Below, piece by piece: positions 1-8,923 of a DNA stretch of 64,000 nucleotides. The notes beneath the pieces are model-generated. The model was not told where the DNA came from, made no database searches, and worked only from the letters and a program-made list of their open reading frames with translations. A program made the position numbers and the translations under genes. Origin of the DNA: DAOUKH01 sp965207995 (GTDB taxonomy: Bacteria > Chloroflexota > Dehalococcoidia > SHYB01); assembly GCA_965207995.1 (NCBI GenBank), contig OZ242299.1:372001-436000 (forward strand). The letters run 5' to 3'. How positions within the stretch are numbered: position 1 is the stretch's first letter; every line of letters begins with the position of its first letter.

Positions 1-160
1 CGGAGTTGCCCTGGAAGAACACGACCTCGACGCCCAGCGCCGCGGCGCGCTCCGCGATCAGGCCGTTCACCTCGTCGAGGGTCTGGCTGCCGTAGAGGGC
101 CGGGTCGCGCAGGCCGAGCCGGTTCAAGTTGGGACCGTGGATCACGAGGTAGCGGGCCAT
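1..160 (-). CDS. aroQ: 3-dehydroquinate dehydratase, type II (N-terminal part, runs off window)
   Basis: First 53 codons of AroQ, the cytosolic shikimate-pathway enzyme that dehydrates 3-dehydroquinate. The gene reads leftward and is cut by the window edge. The visible protein starts MARYLVIHGPNLNRLG and continues with a YGSQTLDEVN segment, which is the type II signature GPNLNxLGxRxPxxYGxxTLxE. The last visible residues, FFQGN, match the conserved FxQSN strand with Gly in place of Ser. The ATG at 160 is 1 nt after the stop of the upstream recombinase gene, so the two are probably co-transcribed and translationally coupled. Confidence 0.93.
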   Translation of the reverse strand, partial: MARYLVIHGPNLNRLGLRDPALYGSQTLDEVNGLIAERAAALGVEVVFFQGNS

Positions 161-161
161 C

Positions 162-1160
162 CTAGCCCTCCTTCGGGTCTGCGCCGGCGCCCGCGCCCTG
201 CCGGGCCAGCGGGTGGGCCGATTCGTACATCTTGCGCGCCTGCGCCTGGGTGACGTGGGTGTAGATCTGCGTCGTCGCCGGGCTGCTGTGGCCGAGAAGC
301 TCTTGGACCACGCGCAGGTCGGCGCCGCCGTCGAGCATGTGGGTGGCGAAGCTGTGTCGGAGGGTATGGGTGTGGACGCGCTCCGGGTCGAGCCCGGCGC
401 GCCGCGCCGTCTCCTTGACGATGCGCTGGATCGAACGCGGCGTCAGACGCCGCCCGTAGCGGTTCAGGAAGACCGCGTCGCTGCGACGGCCGCGGCCTCC
501 GCCGGCGCCGTTCTCCCGCGCCGCTCTGTCGCCGGTGAAGACGTGGCGCTCCCGCAGGTAGCGCGTCAGCGCCGCGGCGGCGGGCTCGCCGATGTACGCC
601 ATGCGCTCCTTCGATCCCTTGCCCTCGACGCGAAGCTCGCGCTCGCTGAGGTTCATATCGCCGAGGTCGAGGCCCGCCGCCTCGCTCACGCGGAGGCCGG
701 CGGCGTAGACCAGCTCCAGGATCGCCCGGTCGCGCAGCCCTTGGACCGTGCTGGTGTCGACGGCGTCGAGCATCCGTGCCGCCTCGGTCTGGGTGAGGAA
801 GCTGGGCAGCCGCTTCTCCTGCTTGGGCGTGAGGGCCCGCGCCTCGCGCGAGCGCTTGCTCCACAGGGACCGCGACGGCACGACGCCCCGCACCGAAAGG
901 AAGCGGAAGAAGGCTCGGACCGCGCTCAGGCGCAGGGCGATGCCGCTCTTGGCGAGCCCCGAGTTCGCCAGTTTCGCGATGTAGCGCCGCATGACCGGAC
1001 GGTCGACCGACGCCAGGTCATCGACCCCCTCGACCTCGAGGAAGCCGAGGAACCGGCGGGTATGCGTCGCGTAGGCTTCTTCCGTGCGCGGCGAGAGGCC
1101 CCGCTCCGCGCTCAAATGGCGGATGAATTCCTGGACGCGCGCTTCGAATTCGGGCTGCAT
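162..1160 (-). CDS. Tyrosine recombinase XerC/XerD family
   Basis: 332-residue tyrosine site-specific recombinase, likely the chromosome-dimer-resolving Xer enzyme. The N-terminal SAM-like core-binding domain spans about residues 5-95. The catalytic domain carries the full set of active-site residues: Arg157 (GLRVSEAAGL), Lys181 (GKGSKER), His265 and Arg268 (HTLRHSFATHML), His291 (LLGHSS) and nucleophile Tyr300 (TQIYTHV). A roughly 20-residue Gly/Arg-rich insertion (about 209-228) sits before the second half of the catalytic domain and is longer than usual. No phage or integron genes are nearby and it is coupled to aroQ, so a housekeeping Xer role is more likely than an integrase. XerC versus XerD cannot be decided here. 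Confidence 0.93.
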   Translation of the reverse strand: MQPEFEARVQEFIRHLSAERGLSPRTEEAYATHTRRFLGFLEVEGVDDLASVDRPVMRRYIAKLANSGLAKSGIALRLSAVRAFFRFLSVRGVVPSRSLWSKRSREARALTPKQEKRLPSFLTQTEAARMLDAVDTSTVQGLRDRAILELVYAAGLRVSEAAGLDLGDMNLSERELRVEGKGSKERMAYIGEPAAAALTRYLRERHVFTGDRAARENGAGGGRGRRSDAVFLNRYGRRLTPRSIQRIVKETARRAGLDPERVHTHTLRHSFATHMLDGGADLRVVQELLGHSSPATTQIYTHVTQAQARKMYESAHPLARQGAGAGADPKEG

Positions 1161-1254
1161 GGCAAAAGGTTCCGAAACTATTCTGAAACCTATTTCATGC
1201 TACCTATCGGCGCGCCTCCGTGTCAAAGGGGGCGCTCTGCCGCAGAAGAGGCGA

Positions 1255-1380
1255 GAAGGCGCGTACCCTCCCTCAGTCCCTCCCAGCGGGAGGGAGATGG
1301 GCGTCCAACGGAAACTGCGGGCTGCGTTGACGTTGGCGCACCCCTCCCGACCCCCCCCCCCGGTGCTCAAAGGGTTTCCT
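1255..1380 (-). repeat. Dispersed intergenic repeat, partial copy with an AACGTCAACGCAG-type module
   Basis: GC-rich intergenic block between the recombinase and the SDR gene. It has a CTCCC...GGGAG inverted repeat (about 1267-1295) and a module that reads GGTGCGCCAACGTCAACGCA on the minus strand (about 1321-1342). The module recurs near 60080-60105 and, degraded, near 25050 and 39845. A run of about 11 C residues lies at 1351-1361. No coding sequence is apparent between 1161 and 1439. Confidence 0.5.
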
Positions 1381-1439
1381 TAGAGCCGTCCGCTTGACCC
1401 CGCGCCGCGCCCGCGGGTAGCCTGCCCTCGCTCTCGACC

Positions 1440-2231
1440 ATGTCCACCCTCGATCTGACCGGCAAGACCGCGCTGGTGACCGGCGCGAGCCGCGGCATCG
1501 GCAAGGCCATCGCGATCGCGCTCGGCCGCTCCGGCGCCGCCGTGGGCGTCGTGGCCCGCGCCACCGACGAGCGCCGCTTCAAGTTGCCGGGCACCGTCGA
1601 CGAAACGGCGCGGCTCATCGAAACAGCGGGCGGGCGCGCCGCCGCCATCCCCGGCGACCTCACCTCCGTCGAGGAAGTCGACCGCGTCGTCGACGCCGTC
1701 CTCGACCGCCTCGGCCCCATCGACATCCTCGTCAACAACGCAGCCATCGACTTCCTGACGCCGTTCCTGGAGATCACCCGCAAGCGCTTCGACCTGACGC
1801 TGGGGCTGAACCTGCTCGCGCCGTTCTGGCTCGCCAAGCACCTCGTCCCCGGGATGATCGAGCGGGGCGGCGGCTACGTGCTCAACGTCTCGTCGCAGGC
1901 CGCGCTACGGCACTTCTCGAGCGGGCTCACCTACGGCATGACCAAGGCAGCGATAGAGCGCTTCACCATGGGTTTAGCCGCCGAGCTAGAAGGCAAGGAC
2001 GTCTCCTCCAACTGCCTGCGCGTCGACGTCCCTATCGCCTCCGAAGGCTTCGTCCTCAACTTCTCCGGCAAGGGGCTCGACGAATCGCGCTGGGAGAGCG
2101 TCGAGGTCGGCGCGGAGGCCGCGCTCTGGATGCTCGCCCAGCCGCCCGCCGACTTCAACGGCGTCAACATCGGCATCACCGAGATGCGCGACCGGTACGG
2201 GGTGCCGGCGAGGGTTCCGTATCGGGGTTAG
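1440..2231 (+). CDS. SDR family NAD(P)-dependent oxidoreductase
   Basis: 263-residue short-chain dehydrogenase/reductase. The Rossmann nucleotide-binding motif TGASRGIG lies at about residues 14-21, the NNAA motif at about 98-101, and the catalytic Ser-Tyr-Lys set appears as VSSQAALRH then YGMTKAA, so the enzyme looks active. The C-terminal region (about 215-255) resembles that of the truncated SDR at the right edge of the window. Substrate cannot be inferred. The ATG at 1440 gives the usual family length; no strong ribosome-binding site precedes it. It stands alone between two repeat-bearing intergenic regions. Confidence 0.9.
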   Translation: MSTLDLTGKTALVTGASRGIGKAIAIALGRSGAAVGVVARATDERRFKLPGTVDETARLIETAGGRAAAIPGDLTSVEEVDRVVDAVLDRLGPIDILVNNAAIDFLTPFLEITRKRFDLTLGLNLLAPFWLAKHLVPGMIERGGGYVLNVSSQAALRHFSSGLTYGMTKAAIERFTMGLAAELEGKDVSSNCLRVDVPIASEGFVLNFSGKGLDESRWESVEVGAEAALWMLAQPPADFNGVNIGITEMRDRYGVPARVPYRG

Positions 2232-2276
2232 CGTCTTCCTCGGTGGAGACCTTCTGCGCAACTGTGGCTGAGTAGG

Positions 2277-2390
2277 GAGCAGCGCCCTACGGGCGCTCGC
2301 GCGCCTGGCGGCGCGCGCCCTCTCTCAGTCTCCCCCAGAGGAGGAGAGGCTTAAGGCGCTCCCCCTCTGGGGGAGGTGGGGGGGGGTGTG
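2277..2390 (+). repeat. Dispersed hairpin repeat family A, copy 1
   Basis: Modular GC-rich element, in order: GAGCAGCGCCCT-GGGCGCT hairpin, CGCGCGCC-GGCGCGCG hairpin, CCTCTCTCAGTCTCCCCCAG, GAGAGGCTTAAGG, then a CTCCCCC-TG-GGGGAG hairpin. The same order recurs at 8992-9082, 20384-20486 and, partially or inverted, at 14372, 24972, 39712 and 63421. It lies just past the SDR stop and abuts the 3' end of topA. Confidence 0.75.
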
Positions 2391-4685
2391 CTACCCCGCC
2401 GCGACGGGCTCCCGCTCCGGCGCCGGCGACTCGGGCCGTTCGCCCTTGTAGCCGCACTTGGCGTTGGCGCAGCGGACGCCACCCTTCGCCGCCTCCGTCA
2501 GGAGGCCGTCGCACGTGGGGCACGGCTCGGCGATGGGCTTGCGGTTCGTGAGGAACTTGCACTCCGGGTAGTTGGAGCAGCCGTAGAACGTGCGCCCTCT
2601 ACGGTTACGGCGCTCGACGAGGTCGCCGCCGCATTCGGGGCAGGGCGCGTCGGCCTTCTTTTGGATCCGCTTCATCCCCTTGCACTCGGGGTAGGCGGTG
2701 CAGGAGAGGAACGGTCCGTAGCGGCCGCTCTTGACCACCATGGGCTTGTCGCAGAGGTCGCAGACTTCGTTGGCGTATTCCTTCTGCAGGGCCTCATCCA
2801 CCTTGGTCTCGGTCTTCTTGATCGGCTTGGTCCCCTTGCACTCAGGGAAGCCGCTGCAGGAGAGGAAGAGGCCGAAGCGGCCCTTCTTGATCACCATGGA
2901 CTTGTCGCAGAGGTCGCACACCTCGTCGGAGACCTCGGGCTTGCGCTCCAGCGTCTCGTTCGCGGTCGCCACCGCCGTCTCGAACGGGCCGTAGAAGTCG
3001 CTCAGGTAGGGTGTCCAGCCCTTCTCGCCGCGGGCGATCTCGTCGAGCCCCTCCTCCATCATGGCGGTGAAGCTGGGGTCGATGTAGCTGGAGAACGCCT
3101 CGACTAGGAGGTCGTTGACGATGGTCCCCAACTGCTCGGGCTGGAGCAGGCCCTTCTCTTTCTTCACATAGCCCCGGTTCTGGATCGTCGAGACGATGGC
3201 GGCGTAGGTCGAGGGGCGGCCAATGCCCGCCTCCTCCAGCGCCTTCACCAGCGAGGCCTCGGAGTAGCGCGGCGGCGGCTGGGTGAACTTCTGCTGTGGG
3301 TCGAGCTTCTTGAGGTCGAGCCGCTCGCCCTTCTCCAGGGCCGGCAGTGCGGCTTCCTTTTCCTCATCGTCATCGCTCGCGTCCGAGCCCTCCGAATAGA
3401 GGGTGAGAAAGCCGGCGAATTTCTGCACCGACCCGTTGGCGGTGAGCACGTAGGTCCGCGGCGAGCCCGCGGCCTCGACCTGCACCGCCGTCGCGTCGAA
3501 GACGGCGTTCGCCATCTGGCTCGCCACCATGCGCTTCCAGATGAGGTCGTAGAGGCGGAACTGGTCGTTGGCGAGCGCCGACCGGACGCTTGCGGGGTCG
3601 CGCATGATCGACGTCGGGCGGATCGCCTCGTGGGCCTCCTGGGCCCCCTTCGACCTGGCGGTGTAGGCCCGCGCCTTGGGCGGCAGGTACTCCTTGCCAT
3701 AATTGCCCGCGACGTACTTCCGTGTCTCCGCGATGGCGCTCCCGCTGACCACCGGCGAGTCGGTGCGCATATAGGTGATGAGACCCGCGGTCTCCGTGCC
3801 GACTTGCAACCCTTCGTAGAGCTGCTGTGCGACGGTCATCGTCTTGCGGGCGGAGAAGCGCAGCTTGCGCCACGCCTCCTGTTGCAGGGTGCTGGTGATG
3901 AACGGGGCCGTCGGCCGGCGTTGGGTCTCGCGCTTCTTTACCGAGGCGACGGTGTAGATAGAGCGCCGCAGGTCGTCGACCAGCGCCGTCGCCGTCTTCT
4001 CGTCGTGGACTTCGAGCTTGCCCTTCTCGCCCTTCACCGAGGCCAGCATCGCGTCGAAGCCCTTGACCTTGCCGCCGTTGGCGGACTGCTTGGCGAGGTT
4101 CGCCAGGATGCGCCAGTACTCGACGGGGACGAACCGCTCGATCTCCCGCTCGCGCTCGACGATCATGCGCAGCGCGACGGACTGCACCCGTCCGGCGGAG
4201 AGGCCGCGGCGCACCTTCTTCCCCAGCAGGGGGCTCAGTCGGTAGCCGACGAGCCGGTCGAGGATGCGCCGGGTCTGTTGGGCGTTGACGAGGTCGACGT
4301 TGATCTCGCGTGGATGCTCGAAGGCTTCGCCGATGGCCAGCTTGGTGATTTCGTGGAAGACGACGCGGCGGACGGGCTTCTTGCCCGTCTTGATCGCCTC
4401 GCTCAGGTGCCAGGCGATGGCCTCGCCCTCACGGTCGGGGTCGGTGGCGAGGTAGAGGGCGTCGGCCTTCTGCAGGGCTTGGTCGAGCTCCTTGATCACG
4501 GCCTTCTTCTCTTCGGGCACGACGTACTTGGGCGTGAAGTCGTTCTTGACGTCGACGCCGAGGGTGCGCTCGGGGAGGTCGCGGACGTGGCCGACGGATG
4601 CCTTCACCGCGTAGTTCCGGCCGAGGAAACGCCCGATCGTCCGGGCCTTGGCCGGCGACTCGACGATGACTAAGTTCTTCGCCAT
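2391..4685 (-). CDS. topA: DNA topoisomerase I (type IA)
   Basis: 764-residue type IA topoisomerase that relaxes negative supercoils. The TOPRIM domain begins MAKNLVIVESPAKA and contains the acidic DPDREGEA motif (about residues 82-89). The active-site tyrosine is Tyr305 in GLITYMRTDS. The C-terminus carries four zinc-ribbon units: two of the form CDLCDKxMV...SCxxxPECKG, one CPECGG...CSNYPECKF and one CPTCDG...CANAKCG. Downstream in the same direction as dprA, but a promoter (TTGACG-N17-TAACGT at 4695-4723) sits between them and ends only 9 nt before the ATG, so topA can be transcribed separately, probably as a nearly leaderless mRNA. Confidence 0.98.
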   Translation of the reverse strand: MAKNLVIVESPAKARTIGRFLGRNYAVKASVGHVRDLPERTLGVDVKNDFTPKYVVPEEKKAVIKELDQALQKADALYLATDPDREGEAIAWHLSEAIKTGKKPVRRVVFHEITKLAIGEAFEHPREINVDLVNAQQTRRILDRLVGYRLSPLLGKKVRRGLSAGRVQSVALRMIVEREREIERFVPVEYWRILANLAKQSANGGKVKGFDAMLASVKGEKGKLEVHDEKTATALVDDLRRSIYTVASVKKRETQRRPTAPFITSTLQQEAWRKLRFSARKTMTVAQQLYEGLQVGTETAGLITYMRTDSPVVSGSAIAETRKYVAGNYGKEYLPPKARAYTARSKGAQEAHEAIRPTSIMRDPASVRSALANDQFRLYDLIWKRMVASQMANAVFDATAVQVEAAGSPRTYVLTANGSVQKFAGFLTLYSEGSDASDDDEEKEAALPALEKGERLDLKKLDPQQKFTQPPPRYSEASLVKALEEAGIGRPSTYAAIVSTIQNRGYVKKEKGLLQPEQLGTIVNDLLVEAFSSYIDPSFTAMMEEGLDEIARGEKGWTPYLSDFYGPFETAVATANETLERKPEVSDEVCDLCDKSMVIKKGRFGLFLSCSGFPECKGTKPIKKTETKVDEALQKEYANEVCDLCDKPMVVKSGRYGPFLSCTAYPECKGMKRIQKKADAPCPECGGDLVERRNRRGRTFYGCSNYPECKFLTNRKPIAEPCPTCDGLLTEAAKGGVRCANAKCGYKGERPESPAPEREPVAAG

Positions 4686-4694
4686 AGTCTCACC

Positions 4695-4723
4695 ACGTTA
4701 GTGCACCAATTCACAAGCGTCAA
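4695..4723 (-). promoter_or_regulatory. Sigma-70-type promoter of topA, near-leaderless
   Basis: On the minus strand TTGACG (4718-4723), 17-nt spacer, TAACGT (4695-4700). Nine nucleotides separate the -10 from the topA ATG at 4685, so transcription would start about 3 nt before the start codon. The -35 overlaps the dprA stop codon. Confidence 0.55.
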
Positions 4724-5967
4724 CCGGAACGCGTCTTGGCCTGGCCTCTGGTTCGGGGCGGCGCTTCCATTAAGGAAATATAACTCATGGCTCCAATCTC
4801 TTTGACAAGACCCTTCAGTTCCATGAGCGCCAGCGCGCCGCTCACCGCCGGCATCGGCAGCCCCGACTGCTCCTGGATCGCGTCGATGTGCGTGGGCTCC
4901 CGCGACACCAGCGCGAGCAGCGCGGCTTCGGTCTCATCCGCCGGCTCCGCGCCCGGCAGGGGAAGCTGACGCGCGGGGACGGTGAGGTTGAGCTCTTCCA
5001 GCACGTCCGACGCATTGCGGACCAGCTTGGCGCCGCCCTCCTGGATCAGGCGGTTCGTGCCCGCGCTCGCAGGCGAGAGGACGCTGCCCGGCGCGGCGAA
5101 GACCTCGCGGTTCTCGTTGAGGGCATAGGTCGTGGTGATGAGCGCTCCACTGCGTTCGGGAGCCTCCACGACGATCGTACCCAGCGTCAGGCCGGCCAGG
5201 ATACGATTGCGCCGGGGGAAGTATTCCGGTTTCGGTTTCGTCCCAAGCGGGTAGTCGCTGATGAGCGCGCCGTTCTCTTGGATGCGCCCCGCCAGCGCCT
5301 TGTTGCTCATGGGATAGACCATGTCGAGCCCGCAGGCGAGCACCGCGAGGGTCCGCCCTTGCGCGTCCAGCGCCGCCTTGTGCGCCACCGCGTCGACGCC
5401 CAGCGCCAGGCCGCTCACGATCGTCAGACCGTTGCGGGCAAGCTCCTCGGTCAACATGCGGGTGACCTCGCGGCCGTAGCTCGTGACGTGCCGCGTGCCG
5501 ACGACGGTGACCGAACGCTCGTCGGCCTCGGTCAACGTTCCCCGCACGTAGAGCACGGGCGGCGGATCGTAGGTCTCCCGCAGCCGCGCGGGATAGTCCT
5601 CGTCGCGGAGCGTGAGGGCCCGGACGCCGACCCTTTCCAGCCGGTCGGCCTCGGCATGCGGATCGATCGACGGGCGCGCCTCGACGACCGCGTTGACGAC
5701 CTTGGAGTCGAGTCCGGCGCGCCGTAGGGCCCCCGGCGAGGCGCCCCACGCCTCCTCCATCGACTCGAACCCCGCGAGCAGCGCGTTGAACCGCACGCGC
5801 CCCATGCCGTGGATGCGGTGAAACGCGATCCAGTAAGGGGCGTCGGCGGCTACCGGTGGGGAATCGGCGGGGTCGTTCATCGAGGAGAATGTGGGGTTGT
5901 GACGATGAAATGGCGGAGCGGGTGTCCTCAGTTGTGGGGCACGATATGGGGATTCATCCCACATCAT
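4720..5967 (-). CDS. dprA: DNA-processing protein DprA/Smf
   Basis: DprA loads RecA onto incoming single-stranded DNA during natural transformation and is widely conserved even in non-competent bacteria. The protein has an N-terminal helix-hairpin-helix-like region, the Rossmann core (VVGTRHVTSYG, SGLALGVDAVAHKAAL, CGLDMVYP, FPRRNRILAGL, VVEAPERSGALITTTYA, NRLIQEGGAKLV) and a C-terminal winged-helix-like segment (about 345-400). The longest frame gives 415 residues; the ATG at 5880 (MNDPADSP) gives 386, closer to the family norm, and is the more likely start. Directly upstream of topA, a common bacterial arrangement. Confidence 0.93.
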   Translation of the reverse strand: MMWDESPYRAPQLRTPAPPFHRHNPTFSSMNDPADSPPVAADAPYWIAFHRIHGMGRVRFNALLAGFESMEEAWGASPGALRRAGLDSKVVNAVVEARPSIDPHAEADRLERVGVRALTLRDEDYPARLRETYDPPPVLYVRGTLTEADERSVTVVGTRHVTSYGREVTRMLTEELARNGLTIVSGLALGVDAVAHKAALDAQGRTLAVLACGLDMVYPMSNKALAGRIQENGALISDYPLGTKPKPEYFPRRNRILAGLTLGTIVVEAPERSGALITTTYALNENREVFAAPGSVLSPASAGTNRLIQEGGAKLVRNASDVLEELNLTVPARQLPLPGAEPADETEAALLALVSREPTHIDAIQEQSGLPMPAVSGALALMELKGLVKEIGAMSYISLMEAPPRTRGQAKTRSG

Positions 5968-6340
5968 GCCCCCACGCTAGGCGAGCAGTAGTGGCGGCCA
6001 CTCACTCAGGGTGTCTACCGTAGCATTCCGCGCAAGCCGTCGATGTCACGCGGCGCTCGTAGCCTCGCAACTCGGCCCGGTACGCCCCATCCCACTTTAT
6101 CCGCGGGCAATGGGAAGGAGGGTACCGGCGACGGCGATCCGAGTACCAGGATCGTCGAAATTTGCTACTATGACACGGCCACAGCCCAAAGTGCCGCTCA
6201 TTCGTTTCGTACTGGATTCGTGCCGCCCCTGGGCTTTCCGAAGCGTTACCCGATATCCCATCGCGCCACTCCTTGAGACAATGCGACATTGCCAACATGC
6301 AACGTCGACAGATCAGTAGTTCATTCCAGAGAGGGTTAAT
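5968..6340. other. Intergenic region without a recognisable gene
   Basis: 370 bp with visibly lower GC than its neighbours. Short frames exist on both strands (the longest is on the minus strand, 6002-6370), but none has a recognisable motif or a good ribosome-binding site. It precedes the low-GC first tandem-Cache lipoprotein gene and may be part of the same transferred segment. Confidence 0.4.
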
Positions 6341-8182
6341 TTGCGAACCGAGCGAGAGAGCAAGCGGCACGTGAATCGGACGGGATTGAAGTGCCTACGA
6401 GCACCAGCCGGCGTGAGAGCATTGTTCTTGCTTCTGATCGCGGCTTCCATTGCAGTCTTTGCGGCCGCCTGCAGCGACGACCCTTCCCCAACGCCGGAGC
6501 CCGTTGCCACCGCAGCACCGACTGCAACCCCTATCCCAACCGCCGCGCCCACGGCTACCCCTATCCCGACCACCGCGCCCACGGCTACCCCTACGCCGAC
6601 CGCCGCGCCGACTGACACCCCGGACCCCGGGCCCGTACAGGAAAATGAAGACGACTCGCGGACGCGCGCCTACGTGGAGAAGGCTATCGCCTACTTCGAC
6701 GCCAACGGCCGGGACGCGACGGTCGAGTACTACAAGAGCGAAGAGAGCATTGAGGGAGGCCGGTATCTCCACATAGTCAGCCAGGATCAAGGCATCCTTC
6801 TGGCAATGCCGTTCTATCATAATTTCCTAGGAAGCAAGCTCGAGTCTGCCTCGTACCTTTTGGGAATCGCCACAGAGGACGGCGCCTGGCATGAGGGACA
6901 GGGGATATATATAGAGGAGACGGCTACCGGCATCTCAGCCAGACAGGGGCCAGTGCGGAACTACCTTGTCTTGCGCGATGGCCTCATCTTCATATCCGGC
7001 TACTCCACCCTCCAGGAGAACGTGGCGGAGGCCACCAAGGACTACGTGAGCCGCGCAATAGCCCTATACGACAGTGAGGGGATTGAAGCGACGGTTGCCC
7101 ACTACAACAACTCCAACAGCTTGGAGGGAAGCTTATACCTGTTCCTGATTGGCGCGGATGATAACTACCTGGCCCATCCCATTTTCCCGCACCTGATAGG
7201 GACCGACATCAAGGGCGTGATTGGTTCCGACGGGCAGGAACTGGGCAAGGCGATAGCCCGTGCAACCGAGCAAGGCATCTGGGTGGAGTACCTGTGGCCC
7301 AACCCGGTCACGGGGGTGGAGGAGCCCAAGACCACCTGGGCCATACGCCACAATGGCCTTATCTTTGCGTCCGGCTACTACACCTTGGGCGAAACGCCGG
7401 AGCCGCCCGCCTGGCAGGATGCCGACCCACGCGAGTACACCGTGGAGTACGTGGAGCGGGCGATAGCGCGTTACGAGCGGGACGGCCTAGAATCCATGCT
7501 CAACTACTACAACAGCGTCGCCAGCTTTGAGGGCGAGTGGTATCTCTTTGCCACCGACGAGAACGACATCTATCACGTACACCCTCTGCTGCCCCGCTTG
7601 ATAGGCACGGACATCAAGGACGTGGTGGGTTCCGACGGCTACGAGTTAGGCGAGGAGCTGGCCAAGGCCGGGGAGGCAGAAGGCGTGTGGGTGGAATACC
7701 TGTGGCCACATCCGGTAACGCTTAAAGAGGTGCCAAAGGTTGGGTACGCGGTGCGCAGGGACGGGATGATCTTCGCCTCGGGCTACTATCCGGGCGTCGT
7801 GGACCCGGCGGCCTACACGCAAGACTACGTCCAGAAGGCTATGGACTATTATGACCGCCAGGGACTGGAGGCCACGGTTGCGTACTACAACAGCTCGGAG
7901 AGCATAGACGGCTCTTACTGGCTGATGATGGTAGATCCCCAGGGCATCATCGTCGTATCGGGCGCGGAGCAAGCGCTGGTGGGAGGGGATGCCACCCTGT
8001 TCCGGGGAATTGTGGCCGGAGAGCCAATTGGCGAATCGCTTCTCAGCGCCACCGAGGAAGGCCACTGGTTCAAGTACTTGTGGCCCAACCCCAGGACGGC
8101 GGGGCAATTGACCGTGTACCTATGGATTGTCCGCCACGACGGATACGTCTTCTCCTCTGCGTACTACGTTGAGGGTGAGTAG
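6341..8182 (+). CDS. Secreted lipoprotein with four tandem Cache_2-like sensor domains (paralogue 1)
   Basis: 613 residues. The N-terminus is a lipoprotein signal: basic stretch, hydrophobic core ALFLLLIAASIAVF, then AAAC with lipidated Cys44. A Pro/Thr/Ala-rich linker of PTATP repeats (about 45-100) follows. Then come four homologous repeats of about 125 residues, each starting YVxxAIxxYxxxGxxATVxYYNS, containing D-xG/NxYLxHPxxPxLIGTDIK, and ending WVEYLWPxPxT...VRHDGLIFASGYY. This pattern matches single-Cache (sCache_2) extracellular ligand-binding domains. There is no transmembrane helix or kinase, cyclase or chemoreceptor output, so it is an anchored sensing or binding array rather than a receptor. 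The TTG start at 6341 has AGAGAGGG upstream; GTG at 6371 is an alternative. A paralogue lies at 12474-14259. The Cache assignment is from motif resemblance. Confidence 0.8.
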   Translation: MRTERESKRHVNRTGLKCLRAPAGVRALFLLLIAASIAVFAAACSDDPSPTPEPVATAAPTATPIPTAAPTATPIPTTAPTATPTPTAAPTDTPDPGPVQENEDDSRTRAYVEKAIAYFDANGRDATVEYYKSEESIEGGRYLHIVSQDQGILLAMPFYHNFLGSKLESASYLLGIATEDGAWHEGQGIYIEETATGISARQGPVRNYLVLRDGLIFISGYSTLQENVAEATKDYVSRAIALYDSEGIEATVAHYNNSNSLEGSLYLFLIGADDNYLAHPIFPHLIGTDIKGVIGSDGQELGKAIARATEQGIWVEYLWPNPVTGVEEPKTTWAIRHNGLIFASGYYTLGETPEPPAWQDADPREYTVEYVERAIARYERDGLESMLNYYNSVASFEGEWYLFATDENDIYHVHPLLPRLIGTDIKDVVGSDGYELGEELAKAGEAEGVWVEYLWPHPVTLKEVPKVGYAVRRDGMIFASGYYPGVVDPAAYTQDYVQKAMDYYDRQGLEATVAYYNSSESIDGSYWLMMVDPQGIIVVSGAEQALVGGDATLFRGIVAGEPIGESLLSATEEGHWFKYLWPNPRTAGQLTVYLWIVRHDGYVFSSAYYVEGE

Positions 8183-8292
8183 GACGCGCCGCCGCCGCCC
8201 AACGATTCCTACGATGCGCTGACCCGCGGCTATGTGGAAAGGCTATCGCCTACTACGACGCCAACGGTCAGGACGCCACCGTTGCGTCCTAC
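8183..8292 (+). pseudogene. Remnant of a fifth Cache-like domain of the preceding lipoprotein
   Basis: Directly after the TAG of the preceding gene, the same frame continues DAPPPPNDSYDALTRGYVE. After one missing base in the lysine codon, the next frame reads AIAYYDANGQDATVASY, the opening of another repeat. Similarity then stops abruptly. The gene therefore once encoded at least five domains and was shortened by a nonsense change, a 1-nt deletion and a larger truncation. Confidence 0.65.
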
Positions 8293-8330
8293 CCAATTCT
8301 TTGTGCCCGTCGCAGCGTTAGTCTCGCGGG

Positions 8331-8513
8331 TCATCGGACTCCAGCAGAGGTCGCCAAAGCAAAGGCCTCCGAAGCCAGCCTCTCCAAGTCACCATAGGGG
8401 CGTTCCCCATTGTGGTGCCGGCGCCAACTCTTCAGCGCGTACGTGGCGATAGGGTCGATGTCGCCGAAGGTGGAGCCTTCCAACTGGGCGACGTACCGCC
8501 TCGCTGAGATTTT
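8331..8513 (-). pseudogene. Possible gene fragment, unknown function
   Basis: A 61-codon open stretch on the minus strand with no start codon of its own (an in-frame TAG is just upstream). It reads with natural amino-acid composition: YVAQLEGSTFGDIDPIATYA, LKSWRRHHNGERPYGDLERL, ASEAFALATSAGVR. It could be the tail of a decayed gene. No family recognised. Confidence 0.25.
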
Positions 8514-8586
8514 CTAGTTCCTGACGGTGGCCGGCCTTTTCATAGCGTCCTACCGGGCCGTTATGGGAACACCAGGGGGCAAAAGA

Positions 8587-8676
8587 TGGCGGAGCGGGTG
8601 GGATTTGAACCCACGGTACCCGAAGGTACACACGCTCTCCAGGCGTGCCTGTTCAGCCAGACTCCAGCACCGCTCC
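8587..8676 (-). tRNA. tRNA-Ser (anticodon GGA)
   Basis: Class II tRNA of 90 nt including an encoded CCA end. The acceptor stem GGAGCGG pairs with CCGCTCC and the discriminator is G, as expected for serine. The anticodon loop CTGGAGA sits on a stem of ACGCC-type pairs, the long variable arm is GTACCTTCGGGTAC, and the T arm contains GGTTCAAATCC. Downstream of tRNA-Ser(CGA) by 16 nt, so one transcript is likely. Confidence 0.95.
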
Positions 8677-8692
8677 GTGTGTTGTTAATGGC

Positions 8693-8782
<90 letters not shown>

Positions 8783-8853
8783 GCGACGGCGGCCGCCGCT
8801 CAGCTTCGCGGCGCCTGGCGCCCCAGCGAGCGCCAACAGAAGAGCCAGCGAAT

Positions 8854-8883
8854 ATGATAGCCGACCGTCCCAAGCCCTGGCAA
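8854..8883 (-). promoter_or_regulatory. Candidate promoter of the tRNA-Ser pair
   Basis: On the minus strand TTGCCA (8878-8883), 18-nt spacer, TATCAT (8854-8859), about 70 nt upstream of tRNA-Ser(CGA). Reasonable but not consensus. Confidence 0.35.
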
Positions 8884-8923
8884 TGAAGGTTTGACACGCC
8901 CGGGCCCTCCAGCCTAAGGGAGC

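Noticed and set aside
162..1160. Phage or integron integrase
   Set aside because: All catalytic residues fit Xer, it is coupled to aroQ, and there are no phage genes or attC-like repeats around it.
6002..6370. Minus-strand 122-codon frame upstream of the first lipoprotein gene
   Set aside because: Overlaps the start of the lipoprotein, lacks a Shine-Dalgarno site and has no recognisable motif.
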